From Flaccisagitta enflata (taxonomy: Eukaryota > Chaetognatha > Sagittoidea > Aphragmophora): 64,000 bases of DNA. Numbering within the stretch: the stretch's first letter is position 1; each line of letters opens with the position of its first letter. The stretch lies in assembly GCA_965153355.1 (NCBI GenBank), contig OZ231126.1, positions 45,446,001 through 45,510,000 on the forward strand, in the 5' to 3' direction. Shown piece after piece: positions 27,567 to 38,500 of this stretch. A model generated the notes under the pieces. That model searched no databases. It was not told where the DNA came from and saw nothing but the letters and a program-made list of their open reading frames with translations. The translations under genes were made by a program, and so were the position numbers.

Positions 27567-28507
27567 TACCGTACTATCTAGAGCATAAATATATCGCCAA
27601 AATAAGAATTAGTTATGTTATCAATATAGAATTCCTCAAAAAATATTCATATTATGCCAAACTAATAGTGTTGCTCCCATAGACCTCAACCACTACCTGA
27701 TTGTGGGTTTTCTGTACATTTTTAGGCAAATTTTAAGTATGAATACAAAATAGCTCTCCCCATCTTGAAAGCAATTTTAGACTATTTCATAGTCAATATG
27801 GCGGGTTCCCTTGTGCTGTCATTTCTAACCAATATGTGTCGTTAAGCCAAGAAAATGAAAACGAGTCTTCAACATTGTCCTGAGGTCCAGAAATAAGATT
27901 AAAAATACTCACATCTATCAGACAAATTACTTCATTTTTACAAGCAGAGATAGACATAAAACTAGATGAAATATTTTGACCATTTTTCAAAAGGGGTATC
28001 ACTTTTATTTTGCTTGCCATTTCTAAACGACTTGAGCTAGAAAAATGCGATTGGTGGCATTTGGTCAGAAATTCGATGTAGTTTCTGAATCTCACTGATT
28101 TTCATAAGTTTTTTTTCACTTTTGATGGAGTTATAGCTTAAAATGCTTGGCGATGTATTTATGCTCTAGGTAGTATTGCCTGCATTTATCGCCCCCCTCT
28201 AATTAACGCCCCCCCTTTTTAAAAAAATATAAAAGCTTATAACAAAACCATATTGCTAAAGAAAATATTATCTCATCTATAGTGAATAAAGTTTCTTATT
28301 GACAAAAAAAGCAAAAAAATGGCAAGCAATGCAAAAAATATTCTGTTTTACTGTTTTATGAACAAAAGATTTATCAGAAACAGTAAATTTCAAACAAAAT
28401 ATTCTATACTTGAGTGAATGAGGGGGCGCTAATTGCAGGTTAATAATGACAATGTTTCATTTGAATTTCAAAAGCGCCCGGGGCGCTAATTACAGGAAAT
28501 ACGGTAT
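27567..28507. mobile_element. TACCGTA-ended MITE, split by a younger MITE
   Basis: The ends are TACCGTA...tgcctgcatttatcgcc and ggcgctaattacaggaaa...TACGGTA, inverted with about 20 of 25 positions matching. Removing 27574-28175 leaves about 339 bp. Inside the right end is the hairpin AGCGCCC-GG-GGCGCT. Non-coding. Confidence 0.75.
27574..28173. mobile_element. Mariner-type MITE inserted at a TA
   Basis: The terminal inverted repeats are CTATCTAGAGCATAAATATA and its near reverse complement ending CTCTAGGTAG. TA flanks both sides (27572-27573, 28174-28175). The length is 600 bp. A 100-codon minus-strand frame (27793-28095) resembles no transposase I know. The CTACCTAG-like tip resembles the mariner copy at 32864. 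Confidence 0.8.
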
Positions 28508-28547
28508 ATAGTTCTTTTCTGTCATTTCTGTCTTTGTCTATTTGTGT

Positions 28548-28600
28548 AGTTGTTGTTGTTGTTGTTGTTGTTATTGTTGTTGTTGTTGTTGTTGTTGTGG

Positions 28601-28654
<54 letters not shown>

Positions 28655-28728
28655 TTTCTCATTTTTTTTTGCTGTCGTTGTTGTTTTTATTCTTTTATCG
28701 TGTTGTTGTTATCATTGTTGTTGTTGTT

Positions 28729-28818
<90 letters not shown>

Positions 28819-28962
28819 GATGTTTTTTTTTATTGTTTTTATTAGCTGTTATTGTTTTTTGTTCTTTTATCGTGTTGCTGTTATTATTGTTGTTGTTATT
28901 GTTGTTGTTGTTATTGTTTTTGTTGTTGTTGTTGTTGTTGTTGTTGTTTTTGTTTTTGTTGC

Positions 28963-29056
<94 letters not shown>

Positions 29057-29096
29057 AGTTGTTGTTGTTGTTGTTGTTGTTTTTGTTTTTGTTGCT

Positions 29097-29180
<84 letters not shown>

Positions 29181-29215
29181 CTTGTTGTTGTTGTTCTTGT
29201 TGTTGTTGTTGTTGT
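28548..29215. repeat. (TTG)n microsatellite, intronic, block 2
   Basis: Three TTG tracts with short T-rich interruptions. Confidence 0.98.
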
Positions 29216-29225
29216 ATCCACTTAC

Positions 29226-29467
29226 TATTTTTGCGAAGCCGGCATCGTATCGTAATCTAGATGTCGTTTGATTCTGACGATGGCGGATTCGGGCGAAGTC
29301 AACTCGAAGTATTTGCTGCCATCCAAGTCTGGATTGCCTCCGAACTCTGCCACGCTGTATGTGATCTCGGCGTTGACGCCAACGTCGTAGTCAATGGCGC
29401 GGATACGACGGAAAATGACCACGCCAACAGGCGTCAACTCGTTCACTTCCGTTATGTAGGAAGGTTC
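29226..29467 (-). CDS. Cadherin exon 5 (EC2)
   Basis: Acceptor 'cttctcaag' at 29468 and donor TA|GTAAGT at 29225. The 242 bp encode 80 codons plus two bases. The product carries VNELTPVG, which matches the start of EC2 in PCDH15-type cadherins, and a terminal LDYD. The reading joins exon 4 in phase 0 and exon 6 through a split Tyr codon. Confidence 0.9.
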
Positions 29468-29769
29468 CTTGAGAAGATGAAGTAATGAACATCTTGAAAA
29501 GTGAAAGAAAAGAACAAAAAGACAAGACGACAAGAAGATTGACTCGCTTATATCATATTGGCTGGATAATTTGGGGTGATGATTTCATCTATAGAGTCTG
29601 ATCTATAGAGTTTGATTGATGATTTACTGGTTGATCTATAGATTTCATCTATAGAGTTTGATCTATAGAGTTTGATTGATGATTTACTGGTTGACTGCTC
29701 TATTGTTCACATATCGATCACTTCTCTGATCATCTTATTGATTGATTGATTATTTTATTTATTGATTGC

Positions 29770-29807
<38 letters not shown>

Positions 29808-29835
29808 AATTGATTGATTGATTGATTGATTGATG

Positions 29836-29867
<32 letters not shown>

Positions 29868-29905
29868 ATTGAGTATTATTGATGACAGCTGTTATTTCAA
29901 CTCAC
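29468..29905 (-). other. Cadherin intron 4 with (GATT)n
   Basis: 438 bp. A 'gatctatagagtttgattga' duplication lies at 29590-29695 and a (GATT)n tract at 29768-29870. Confidence 0.85.
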
Positions 29906-30016
29906 TTGGAATTTTGGTTTATTGTCATTTCTGTCTGCTATGTTAACGGTGACGTCATATCGTTTGATATCCGTCGCTCCATTTTTGATTTTACACGTAA
30001 TCTTGAACCGGAAAAC
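29906..30016 (-). CDS. Cadherin exon 4 (end of EC1)
   Basis: 111 bp, exactly 37 codons, phase 0 at both ends. Acceptor 'ttttttcacacag', donor CAA|GTGAGT. It ends with the calcium linker ADRNDNKPKF, the canonical EC1/EC2 junction motif. Confidence 0.9.
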
Positions 30017-30219
30017 CTGTGTGAAAAAAGAAACAACTATTTTTTACACGACAATACACAACACCCAACAACAATTAAAATCACACTACTCACACAAATA
30101 AATCAGATACACAAGCGCATCAATCAAGCTGAACTTGAACTCTATCGACTTTTGTTGTCTGCTACAGTTTTGTGTGAATAAATGTCACAAAATGACATTT
30201 GATAAGCGAGCCACTTAAC

Positions 30220-30331
30220 CTGTGATGAATCGATGTCGTCGTCTGGGTCTTCGAGGTTGTCTCCTTCCCGGTCGATTTCTTTGATCAGTTTCAGAAATAC
30301 TTTCTGGTTCTTGTAAGCCAATTCAAAATAC
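30220..30331 (-). CDS. Cadherin exon 3 (EC1)
   Basis: 112 bp: one base completing a Gly codon, then 37 codons. Acceptor 'tttattcccag', donor CAG|GTTAAG. The acidic peptide carries the DREGD motif expected in the middle of an EC domain. The 203 bp intron 30017-30219 separates it from exon 4. Confidence 0.88.
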
Positions 30332-31129
30332 CTGGGAATAAATGGATGAATCGATGCTTCATGATGTCCGTGTTTTTTTACGATAACATGGTCAGCGGTA
30401 CACGATGCCCTGCTTGGAGTGATCAAGTGAAGTAGTGGAGCGAGAGCATGGCAGCGACCCCAAATGGCAAAGGACACAAGGGTGAATTTTCAGACGTCCT
30501 GAGGGGGAATATATCAGACCTAAGAAGACTGATTGAGGTAATTAAAGAGGGATTTGAAATCTGAAGGGAAGATTTAAGGTCTGAAGATTAGATTTGAGGT
30601 CTGGAGGCAGACTTGAGGCCTTGGCAGATTTAAGGCCAGGAGGGCTGATTTGAGGCCTGGAACGCTGATTTAAGGCCTGGAACGCTGATTTGAGGTCTGG
30701 AGAGCAGATTTGAGGCCTGGAGAGCTAATTTAAGGCCTGGAGAGCTGATTTGAGGCCTGGAACGCTGATTTAAGGCCTGAAGATTAGATATGAGGTCTGG
30801 AGAGCGCATTTGAGGTCTAGAGAGCTGATTAGAGGCCTGGAGAGCTGAATGGGGCCTGGAGGGCAGATTTAAGGGCTTAGAGGGTCTAGATCAGGCCTGA
30901 GAGTGCTCATTTGAAGCCCCATTGGTCAAAGGGGAGGGGAGACGGAGGGATGGAGGGACGGACAGATGGATGGACAGACGAACATCTGGAAATTCCCCCC
31001 TGTGCTCTACAGGACATCGGCCCTTTGGGGCCGCTTCCCAAAAAGAGTCAGAAATTTTTTAATTTTACCAAGCGTATAATCAGAGAAATAATGCGTAATT
31101 GTATAATGTGCGTGTAAATGTCAACTCAC
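30332..31129 (-). other. Cadherin intron 2, mostly a family M element
   Basis: 798 bp, of which about 655 bp (30386-31043) are a family M element. Confidence 0.85.
30386..31043. repeat. Foldback element, family M, copy 6, inside cadherin intron 2
   Basis: The left end is 'atggtcagcggtacacgatg' and the right end is 'tgtgctctacaggacatc' plus 'tttggggccgcttcccaaaa'. The core is about 17 degenerate units like 'gatttgaggcctggagagct'. Confidence 0.75.
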
Positions 31130-31324
31130 CCATCTGGATTGTTAAACTTGTCGTTTCCGATGCCGACGAGGTCCAATATGATGTTTTGATTTGGCGAGGT
31201 GGGATCTGGATTCCCTTCGATGCCGATGATCTCCTTCATAGGCTCCTCGTCGACGACCTGTTGCGCAGTTGACTCGTCGATGTAAAACGGAAACAAAGGA
31301 CTGTTGGAGTCGCACAAACCGCAG
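31130..31324 (-). CDS. Cadherin exon 2 (mature N-terminus, EC1 start)
   Basis: 195 bp, phase 2 in and 2 out. Acceptor 'cttaactggcag', donor GATGG|GTGAGT. The peptide begins SCGLCDSN. It contains NPDPT, also present near the start of PCDH15, which supports a PCDH15/Cad99C-like N-terminus. Confidence 0.88.
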
Positions 31325-31737
31325 CTGCCAGTTAAGAGAAGTTCAAAATGGCATGAAAATTGAAACATATAAAAAAAAATGTGATCGGGTCTATGATCTA
31401 CTGTGCTAGAGAGGCACAATGACCGCTGCAATTTTTAGGCGCGCCAAAGCACGTCTATTTAACTGACTGTGTTCGTTTGTCTGTTGGTTGGTCGGTTACA
31501 CATTCGTTCGATGATCCATACGGCGCACCTAATTGGCCTACTTGGCCTTGTTACAATTATGACTGAGATTTTTTTTCGATATTCAAGGTCATGATCGCTT
31601 CCAAAAGTCCGTTCATTTTTTTCTGTCATTAAAGGAATTGAATGTCTTAATCGGAATGCAAATGAAAAAAATCTGCCTCTATTTTCTTCAACGGCTAAAA
31701 AGGAGAAGGTCATGATTAGTGTCTTTTTAGTGTATAC
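31325..31737 (-). other. Cadherin intron 1 with a hairpin element
   Basis: 413 bp. It contains the subfamily A hairpin element at 31433-31551. Confidence 0.85.
31433..31551 (-). mobile_element. Hairpin element, family H subfamily A, copy 2
   Basis: On the minus strand it runs 'ggccaagtaggccaattagg' to a hairpin ending 'ggcgcgcctaaaaa'. The hairpin arms are imperfect in this copy. Confidence 0.7.
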
Positions 31738-31805
31738 CTGCCAAAGGAGATATGATTAACGGCAACGAATAGAACGTTGACGAACAAGATTAGGAGGTAA
31801 TCCAT
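31738..31805 (-). CDS. Cadherin exon 1, start codon and signal peptide
   Basis: The ATG is at 31805-31803. The 22 residues MDYLLILFVNVLFVAVNHIS-FG form a hydrophobic secretion signal, followed by AG|GTATAC, whose split codon joins exon 2 as Ser. This start is chosen because it gives a signal peptide and the downstream phases all fit. The full model is exons 31805-31738, 31324-31130, 30331-30220, 30016-29906, 29467-29226 and 26891-23021. A 5' UTR exon further upstream is possible. Confidence 0.85.
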
Positions 31806-32571
31806 GATCGAAAGTTAGTTTTTTGACTTTTGAAGATATGTTTGTTGTCATCTAATAATTTTGTTTTTCCTTAACTCATTTAATATTTTCTGTTTCCTTT
31901 CATAAGGCTTTCTTTTAAAAAAACGAATCCCGAATTTCTTTTGTAAGATAAAGAGATTGTTGCATGTTGCGAGAAAGAAGAGAAAAGAAAAGAGTTGACC
32001 GTTCCTATGGAAAGCGTGCTATCTGTTTGTGTCCCTCTTGAGTTAAAACATGGGATGGGCGAATCATCATCGTCTTCATCGTGGTTGTCTTTCTACGGAA
32101 TCATGGAATTTTGGAATTTCCCATCTCAGGGAAAATTCCAGGCAGTAAAAAAATCGATGTTATCCGGATCCAAAGTGACGGAACAAAGGACACTTGATGG
32201 ACGAAGAGAGAGTTGTATTTTTCGAGTTGCCGTTATGTTAACAGATTGAATAAAAACACACATGAAGTACGTGTTACTAAATTGTTAAATCGGCTTCGTC
32301 TCGTTTTAAAATGATTAGGGTTAAAACTGACGCTGCCATTGAATACTCCCAGTACTCCCAGTCCTGGACGGATCTTCTTCCTCTTCTCTCAAATGCTGAG
32401 AGTCATTAAAAAGGCGCACATCTTCAGTTTTGGTTCTGACACGCGATGGAAGGATCAACAGGAAAGGACAAGAAAGGAAAAGTTCCAATTTTCGTATTTC
32501 GCGGTCAGAACCGATTTATGGATTGTACTCCCAGGCAAAAAAAGATGGACATCAAAAATTGAGCTTCCCTA
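31806..32571. other. Upstream region of the cadherin gene
   Basis: No TATA box or other promoter can be assigned with confidence. An 84-codon plus-strand frame (31995-32249) is unrecognised. Confidence 0.4.
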
Positions 32572-32822
32572 GTCGCGTGCGGGTGGTCAGGGCCCAGGGG
32601 TAGTGGAGGAAAGAGCTAATCAAGTATTGGGGCACGGGCTGCAAAAAAAGGCTATTAAAAGTCAACAAGGCCGGATACACGGCCACAAGTTGCGGACGGG
32701 TGCGCAGGAGCGGAAATGCGCGTTCTCACACTTTTCGACTCGTGCTCACCGACGGACCGACGGACCGACGGACGGACGGACGGACAAAGCCTCTTATAGA
32801 GTTGCGTGTCCGCAACTAAAAA
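32572..32822 (+). mobile_element. Two family H hairpin elements, B inserted in C
   Basis: A subfamily C 5' half ('tagtcgcgtgcgggtgg', 32573-32662) is interrupted by an intact subfamily B element. The B copy runs from 'aacaaggccggatacacggc' at 32664 to hairpin AGTTGCG-TGTC-CGCAACT ending 32822. 'gtaagcgttacaggcg' after it resembles the C interior. Confidence 0.65.
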
Positions 32823-32863
32823 AGGTAAGCGTTACAGGCGCAAGGATTTACACAGACATGGTA

Positions 32864-33453
32864 CTACCTAGGAAATAAGTTTAGCATCAAGTTCTGTCGA
32901 GCATAAGCCGCTTTAATCTCAACGAATCCATAAAACATCCATGACTAAAATGATCTACATCGAATTATCTTTTTATGTAGACCAACCGGATATTACTGGC
33001 TTGAGCCATTTTAAAGTTACAGCGGAAAACGTAAAAACCTTCAAATGCGATTTTGCAAAAAAAATGGCCAGTTCATTTACATGTTACTCCACAGCTTGGA
33101 GCCTGGGGAATTCACAGCTAATTCCCAGCACCAAAGTCCTTCCGGAGTGGCCTGGCAATTTGCCGGATCATAATCTGATAGGAAATTTTTGGTCGCAGAT
33201 GAAGAATATGCAGCGACGGGAACACGCTACTTCAATTGAGGGCCTAAAAAGAATAGCATTGAAGGTGTGGAGATAAGTCACGCCATCTTACCTAAAAGCC
33301 TTGTACAAATCCATGCTGGCAAGAATGCAGGCAGTGATTAGCTGGGAGGGACACCATACCAAGCATTGAGAACCGTTTGAACATGTTTTTGAATCATTCC
33401 AGGCGATAAATGAACTGACACTCATTTTGATGCTAAACTTATTTCCAAGGTAG
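32864..33453 (+). pseudogene. Internally deleted Tc1/mariner transposon with transposase remnant
   Basis: Inverted ends CTACCTAGGAAATAAGTTTA / its near complement ending CTTATTTCCAAGGTAG are flanked by TA on both sides. The interior (about 33060-33370) encodes the C-terminal part of a DDE transposase: EWPGNLPDHN, IGNFWSQMK, ATSIEGLKRIALKVW and, beyond an in-frame stop at 33274-33276, SYLKALYKSMLARMQAVI. The family motif is PDLNPIENLW. Here the catalytic Glu position reads Gly, so the copy cannot be active. Most of the N-terminal half is missing at 590 bp total. Confidence 0.85.
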
Positions 33454-33500
33454 TAACACGATTAGTTATAAGTTATGACTTATGAGTAATTGAGTGGCCC

Positions 33501-34315
<815 letters not shown>

Positions 34316-34350
34316 CTGTCTCTGTCTCTGTCTCGGTCTCGGTCTCGGTC

Positions 34351-34425
<75 letters not shown>
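34316..34425. repeat. (CTGTCT)n/(CTCGGT)n then (CT)n microsatellite
   Basis: Hexamer units pass into a CT tract. Confidence 0.96.
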
Positions 34426-34427
<2 letters not shown>

Positions 34428-34528
34428 GTGCGAGGGACACACGCAGGTACTTTGATCTTTTGACCTTTTTCTAAGAAAAAAGAGACTTTTTACCGCCATT
34501 TATCAATTATCATGCAGACATCAACACC

Positions 34529-34534
34529 TTTATT
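34529..34534 (-). terminator. Poly(A) signal AATAAA of the candidate gene ending at 34609
   Basis: AATAAA on the minus strand lies about 75 nt beyond the TAA stop at 34609-34611. Confidence 0.5.
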
Positions 34535-34608
34535 TAACGAATCGGAAGTTAAGCTTTAAACTTGTAAAGAAGTATCCGGATCCAGCGTGTCTAATAAAAA
34601 TAAACTCC

Positions 34609-34632
34609 TTACCAGTAATGGCGGCTGTCGCC
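34609..34632 (-). CDS. Candidate terminal exon (C-terminus GDSRHYW) of an unidentified gene
   Basis: A strong acceptor 'cttttttcctcag' (34633) opens GGC GAC AGC CGC CAT TAC TGG TAA, seven residues and a stop. It is in phase 0 with the exon at 35317-35502. A poly(A) signal follows. Alternatively the GTAAGG overlapping the stop could be a donor, making this a 20 nt microexon. Confidence 0.45.
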   Translation of the reverse strand, partial: GDSRHYW

Positions 34633-34733
34633 CTGAGGAAAAAAGTCGTAAGCATTGGTTACTTTTTACCATCTTCAGTCACTGAAATTTCGTTAGATCA
34701 AATCAAAAGCAATTGTATGTTTTGACTGCACTG

Positions 34734-35175
34734 AAAATCAGAGAAAAATAGGACTGAGCCAAATGAGCTAGATGAGCTAAAGTAATCAAAATGATTCAAC
34801 CAGACAACCAGCTTTGCTCACTGACATGCTTTCTTGTATTTGCATGCTTAAATCAAAACATTAATTTATTTATCCTGTTTAAAATCAGAGAAAAAGCACA
34901 AGCTAAATGAGCTAAATGAGCTAGAATACTTGAAAACGCCTTCACAGATGAGCAGCTCTGCTCACTGACATGTTTTTTTATTTGCTTGCTTAAACAAGTT
35001 TAAAAATATTCATTCATTTATCATATTTAAAATCAGAAAGAACAGACTGAGCTAAGTTAGCTAAATGAGCTGAAATGCTCAAAAACGCCCTCACAGATGA
35101 GCAGCTGTGCTCATAAACATGTTTTCTTGTATTTGCATGCTCAAACAAACATAAATACACTCTTTTATTGATCCT
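34734..35175. repeat. Three tandem copies of a repeat of about 147 bp
   Basis: Diverged copies start near 34734, 34883 and 35029. Each has 'gagctaaatgagct', 'gatgagcagct.tgctca' and 'catgtttt.ttg.attt.catgct'. They lie in the candidate intron between the exons at 34609 and 35317. Confidence 0.8.
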
Positions 35176-35316
35176 ACACAAAATTATAAAAAATCAAAAA
35201 AAAATTTCATTTTAATTTTTCATAAAAAAATCTTTAAAAAATCATAGCGCAAAAAATATTTGTCGTAGAGCATTCTGCTTGGCGCCAAATGAAAGAGAAT
35301 TATCAAATTTACTTAC

Positions 35317-35502
35317 CCTATCAATTTCATTGGAGGCCCCAATCGGTCGGTGGAGATGCTCAACTTTCCCATAAGAAAATGAAAACCCTGTTTCTCTCGA
35401 ATTTGTCAAAAAGTCGAAGACTGACTTTGACTTTTTTCCCGACGATTGTTTCAGTGGATTCTTGTAGTTCTTACGCGTCTTTTCTGTATCACAATCTACA
35501 GT
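35317..35502 (-). CDS. Candidate internal exon, 62 codons, unidentified gene
   Basis: Acceptor 'ctcgattgcag' (35503) and strong donor AGG|GTAAGTAAA (35316) bound exactly 62 codons, phase 0 at both ends. The peptide is basic, then Phe/Ser-rich (SGKKSKSVFDFL, ETGFSFSYGKV). No domain is recognised. A cytoplasmic tail would fit the composition. It joins the 34609-34632 exon in frame. Confidence 0.55.
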
Positions 35503-35529
35503 CTGCAATCGAGTCCACAGTGTTTAGGT

Positions 35530-36458
35530 TATCAAAACTAGCGCATGTTATTCACACCTCATATCGGCATAATGATCGGTGAGGGCATGGGTAGTTTGCA
35601 AGATTGATTCTAAAGCAAGCCCGCGAGCCCGATGATCTCTATTTTGCTGTCGGGTTTTCATGGATGTGAGCCCGGGAGGCTCCTTCATAGTAGGCTAGAT
35701 ATCATGCTCACAAGTTGCATACATGCTGAATCTCTATTGGACCTATTGGTGATACTATACCTGTGAAATTTGATAATTTTCACCTACTGAATTGTTCTAT
35801 CATTCAATCTACGGGTCAGAAAAAGTGAGAACAGATAACGGTGCTTAATTTATGAAATAAAATTTTCAGAAAATTTTTTAAGTCGCGGACCGCCTATTCT
35901 GTCAGAGGAATTGTCCGTTTTGTTCAGTCAGAGTGTATTACCACGCGTTACTTACCCTATATGAATGACTAGCCGCATTTCTTTTCAGGTGGCGCTATGC
36001 TAAGTTGCTGGCCCCTCATGGGTGTGGATTGAAAAATTGCGTGACATTCTTCTCGCACTATGACGCTGAAACTTGTGACGACCTGATCCCCAGGTCGTTG
36101 CAAATATGTTGGAAGCGAATGCCAAGTACACAGAGTCGAGATATGGAGGGAGTGTGGATTTCTTTATATAATGCTTTTCCGACATAAAATCAATTAGGTC
36201 AAATGAGATAAGAGAGTTTGTTGCGGTAAAAAGTTAAAAACGGACGATCGTGCTTAGTTTATTCCACCACATAGATTTTAGTGATGACAAAGTAGTATCC
36301 ATCGGTAATCAATAGGAAAAGTCTTCTTATACCGCTGAAACAAAATATTTTCACTAATTGCTTCAATATGCAAATTAGGGTTTTATGACGTCCTGTGTCG
36401 GGCTCGCTGTTTTTCGGTGTTTTTGTTAGAAGTGAGCCCGGAAGGCTCAGTCACAGAA
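35530..36458. other. No gene; short direct repeats of a 'gtgagcccgg.aggctc' motif
   Basis: The motif with a preceding 'tgtcgggttttca'-like sequence occurs at about 35647-35680 and 36390-36445. The sequence between has isolated splice-like sites but no supported frame. Confidence 0.4.
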
Positions 36459-37070
36459 TAGTCGCAAAAGCGTTAGATGGTCAGCGATACCCGTTGCCCC
36501 TATGTGTGTGAGTGTGAGGTGGTTAGAGGGGCAGCGGCCCCGAAGGGGCCGATGACCTATGCCGTTTTTATTTGGGCCTGAAGGATGGAATTAGGGCCTG
36601 GAGGCTGCAATTGGGGCCTTGAGGCTTGGATTAGGGCCTTGAGGCTGGGATTTGAGCTTCAAGGCTGGGATTTCAGCTTTGAGGCTGAGATTTGAGCTTC
36701 GAGGCGGGGATTTGAGCTTTACAGGTGGGATTTGAGCTTTGAGGCTGGGATTTGAGTTTCAAAGCTGGGATTTAAGCTTCGAGGCTGGGATTTGAGCTTC
36801 AAGACTGGGATTTGTGCCTTGAGACTGGGATTTGAGCCTCAGGGCTGGGATTTGAGCCTTGAGGCTGGGATTTGAGCCTGGAGACTGAGATTTGAGCCTG
36901 GAGACTGAGATTTGAGCCTTGAGGCTGGGATTTGAGCTTCGAAGCTAGGATTTGGGTCTCGAGACTAGGATTTGAGCCTTGAGGGGGGGGACGGAGAAGA
37001 AGGAGGAGAAGAAGAAGAAGGAGTGAAAGCATAGGTCATCGGCCCCTTCGGGGATCGCTGCCCAAAAAGC
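36459..37070. repeat. Foldback element, family M, copy 7
   Basis: The left end 'aatagtcgcaaaagcgttag' is followed by 'atggtcagcgatacccgttg' and 'ggcagcggccccgaaggggc'. The core has about 20 units of 'gaggctgggatttgagcttc'. The right end is '(GAA)n gagtgaaagcataggtcatc' and 'ggccccttcggggatcgctg'. Confidence 0.8.
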
Positions 37071-37250
37071 TAAAATCAGGCATGATAGTTTGTTGCTCTG
37101 CACTTAACAATTCATTGTCGAAAGATGTTCCATCATACGATGTACATGAGCAAGCTGTGCATTGTGCAAGTTGTGCAATGTGCATTGTGTAGTCCAATAA
37201 CATAGCCAGTGTGCTCTAGTCATAACATGAATATGTTTACTCTCTTTATC

Positions 37251-37252
<2 letters not shown>
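37071..37252. other. No gene recognised
   Basis: Short unassigned spacer. Confidence 0.4.
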
Positions 37253-37343
<91 letters not shown>

Positions 37344-37379
37344 TCTCTCTCTATATATCTATCTATCTATCTCTATCTC

Positions 37380-37446
<67 letters not shown>
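37253..37446. repeat. (CT)n, (TA) and (AG)n microsatellite
   Basis: A CT tract, then 'tatatatata', then an AG tract. The arrangement is an imperfect palindrome of simple repeats. Confidence 0.97.
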
Positions 37447-37450
<4 letters not shown>

Positions 37451-37500
37451 AGAGATCTACTTTGCATAAGATCGTTTCGCTTAAGTCTCAGCACATTTAC

Positions 37501-37702
37501 CTGCCACGTGGACGGTCGTAGGCGTCGGCGTCGGCCGTGGCTGGAGCGGCGCCGTTGGCGGCGTCGGCAGCGGCGGACGAGAAGGACTGAGAGCGCGCCG
37601 GGACCGGAGAAAGCGGCGCCCCCACGTTAACGTAGATCGCGGATTCCTTAATGGCCCATTCTTGATTCTCTTGATTCTCTTCAATCCGTTGATGGGGAGG
37701 TG
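37501..37702 (-). CDS. Candidate internal exon, 66 codons, unidentified gene
   Basis: Acceptor 'taccgttcag' (37703) and donor GGCAG|GTAAAT (37500) bound 202 bp, read as 2 + 66 codons + 2. The peptide starts PPHQRIEENQENQEWAIKES, then AIYVNVGAPLSPVP, then an Ala/Asp-rich stretch. The GC-rich codon use differs from its AT-rich surroundings, which suggests real coding. The outgoing phase (2) does not fit the next known exon (phase 0 at 35502), so at least one exon is missing or the two belong to different genes. Confidence 0.5.
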
Positions 37703-37719
37703 CTGAACGGTAATGAAGA

Positions 37720-37723
<4 letters not shown>

Positions 37724-37769
<46 letters not shown>

Positions 37770-37833
37770 GAAATAGAATGAGGGGCAGAATTTTTATACT
37801 GTAATTTCCATCACAAAAAAAAAAAAAAAAAAA
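37724..37833. repeat. (AG)n and poly(A) tracts
   Basis: AG tract 37724-37768 and an A22 run near 37808-37833. Confidence 0.9.
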
Positions 37834-38085
37834 AAAGAAGAAACGTGATGTCGGCTAGATGAAACAAGTTGCAATAGGTAAAATCAAATCAAGGATAGTG
37901 TTTCTTCTCCTTTTTCTGTGAAATAAAAAGGATTTGGGGGTTGAACTTATCATTTTTCCTCAGATGAGATCTCGTTAAGTCACATGTCATGTTAAGTCAC
38001 TTGTCGTTAAATCACATGTCATGGACTCATTTGAATAAGGAAAAGTAACATGAGGTTTTCATCGACGACTTTTGGCGACTGTGAC

Positions 38086-38500
38086 TAGGACTAGGAGTGA
38101 TGCGCGTAGTAACTAGTCAGTGAGGGCTCACAATGCCCTCTTCCATATTTTTCAGTTTGGGTATAGTGAGGGATATTGTTCCACCTATCATACTACTCAG
38201 TACCTTGGATAAGAATGTCCGGTGGTCGCATTAAGCTTGACCTCGATTCTATCCTACAAGGGTATGGTTTCTTAACAATGTTACCCTCGGGTGAGTTGTT
38301 GAATTTTGGTCATTAAGGTAACAATCATTAGCCCTTATATATTTTGGTAAGAAATAGTGTTTTGGATGTTTGCAAGTTAGTTTTACTAAATGGAAAACTA
38401 GGAGTGATGCGCGTAGTAACTAGTCAGTGAGGGCTCACAAGGCCCTCTTCCATATTTTTCAGTTTGGGTATAGTGAGGGATATTGTTCCACCTATCATAT
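38086..38500. mobile_element. Short element with 102 bp terminal direct repeats
   Basis: Direct repeats at 38090-38192 and 38398-38499 differ at about one base plus one indel (ACTAGGAGTGATGCG...CCTATCATA). The whole is flanked by GACTGTGAC at 38077-38085 and 38501-38509, a likely 9 bp target duplication. The 205 bp interior is non-coding. A TRIM-like or LTR-derived element is possible, but the ends are not TG...CA. Confidence 0.6.

Noticed and set aside
35880-36190. Splice-like sites and a 61-codon frame
   Set aside because: All three frames near the acceptor hit stops quickly and no phase fits the neighbouring candidate exons.
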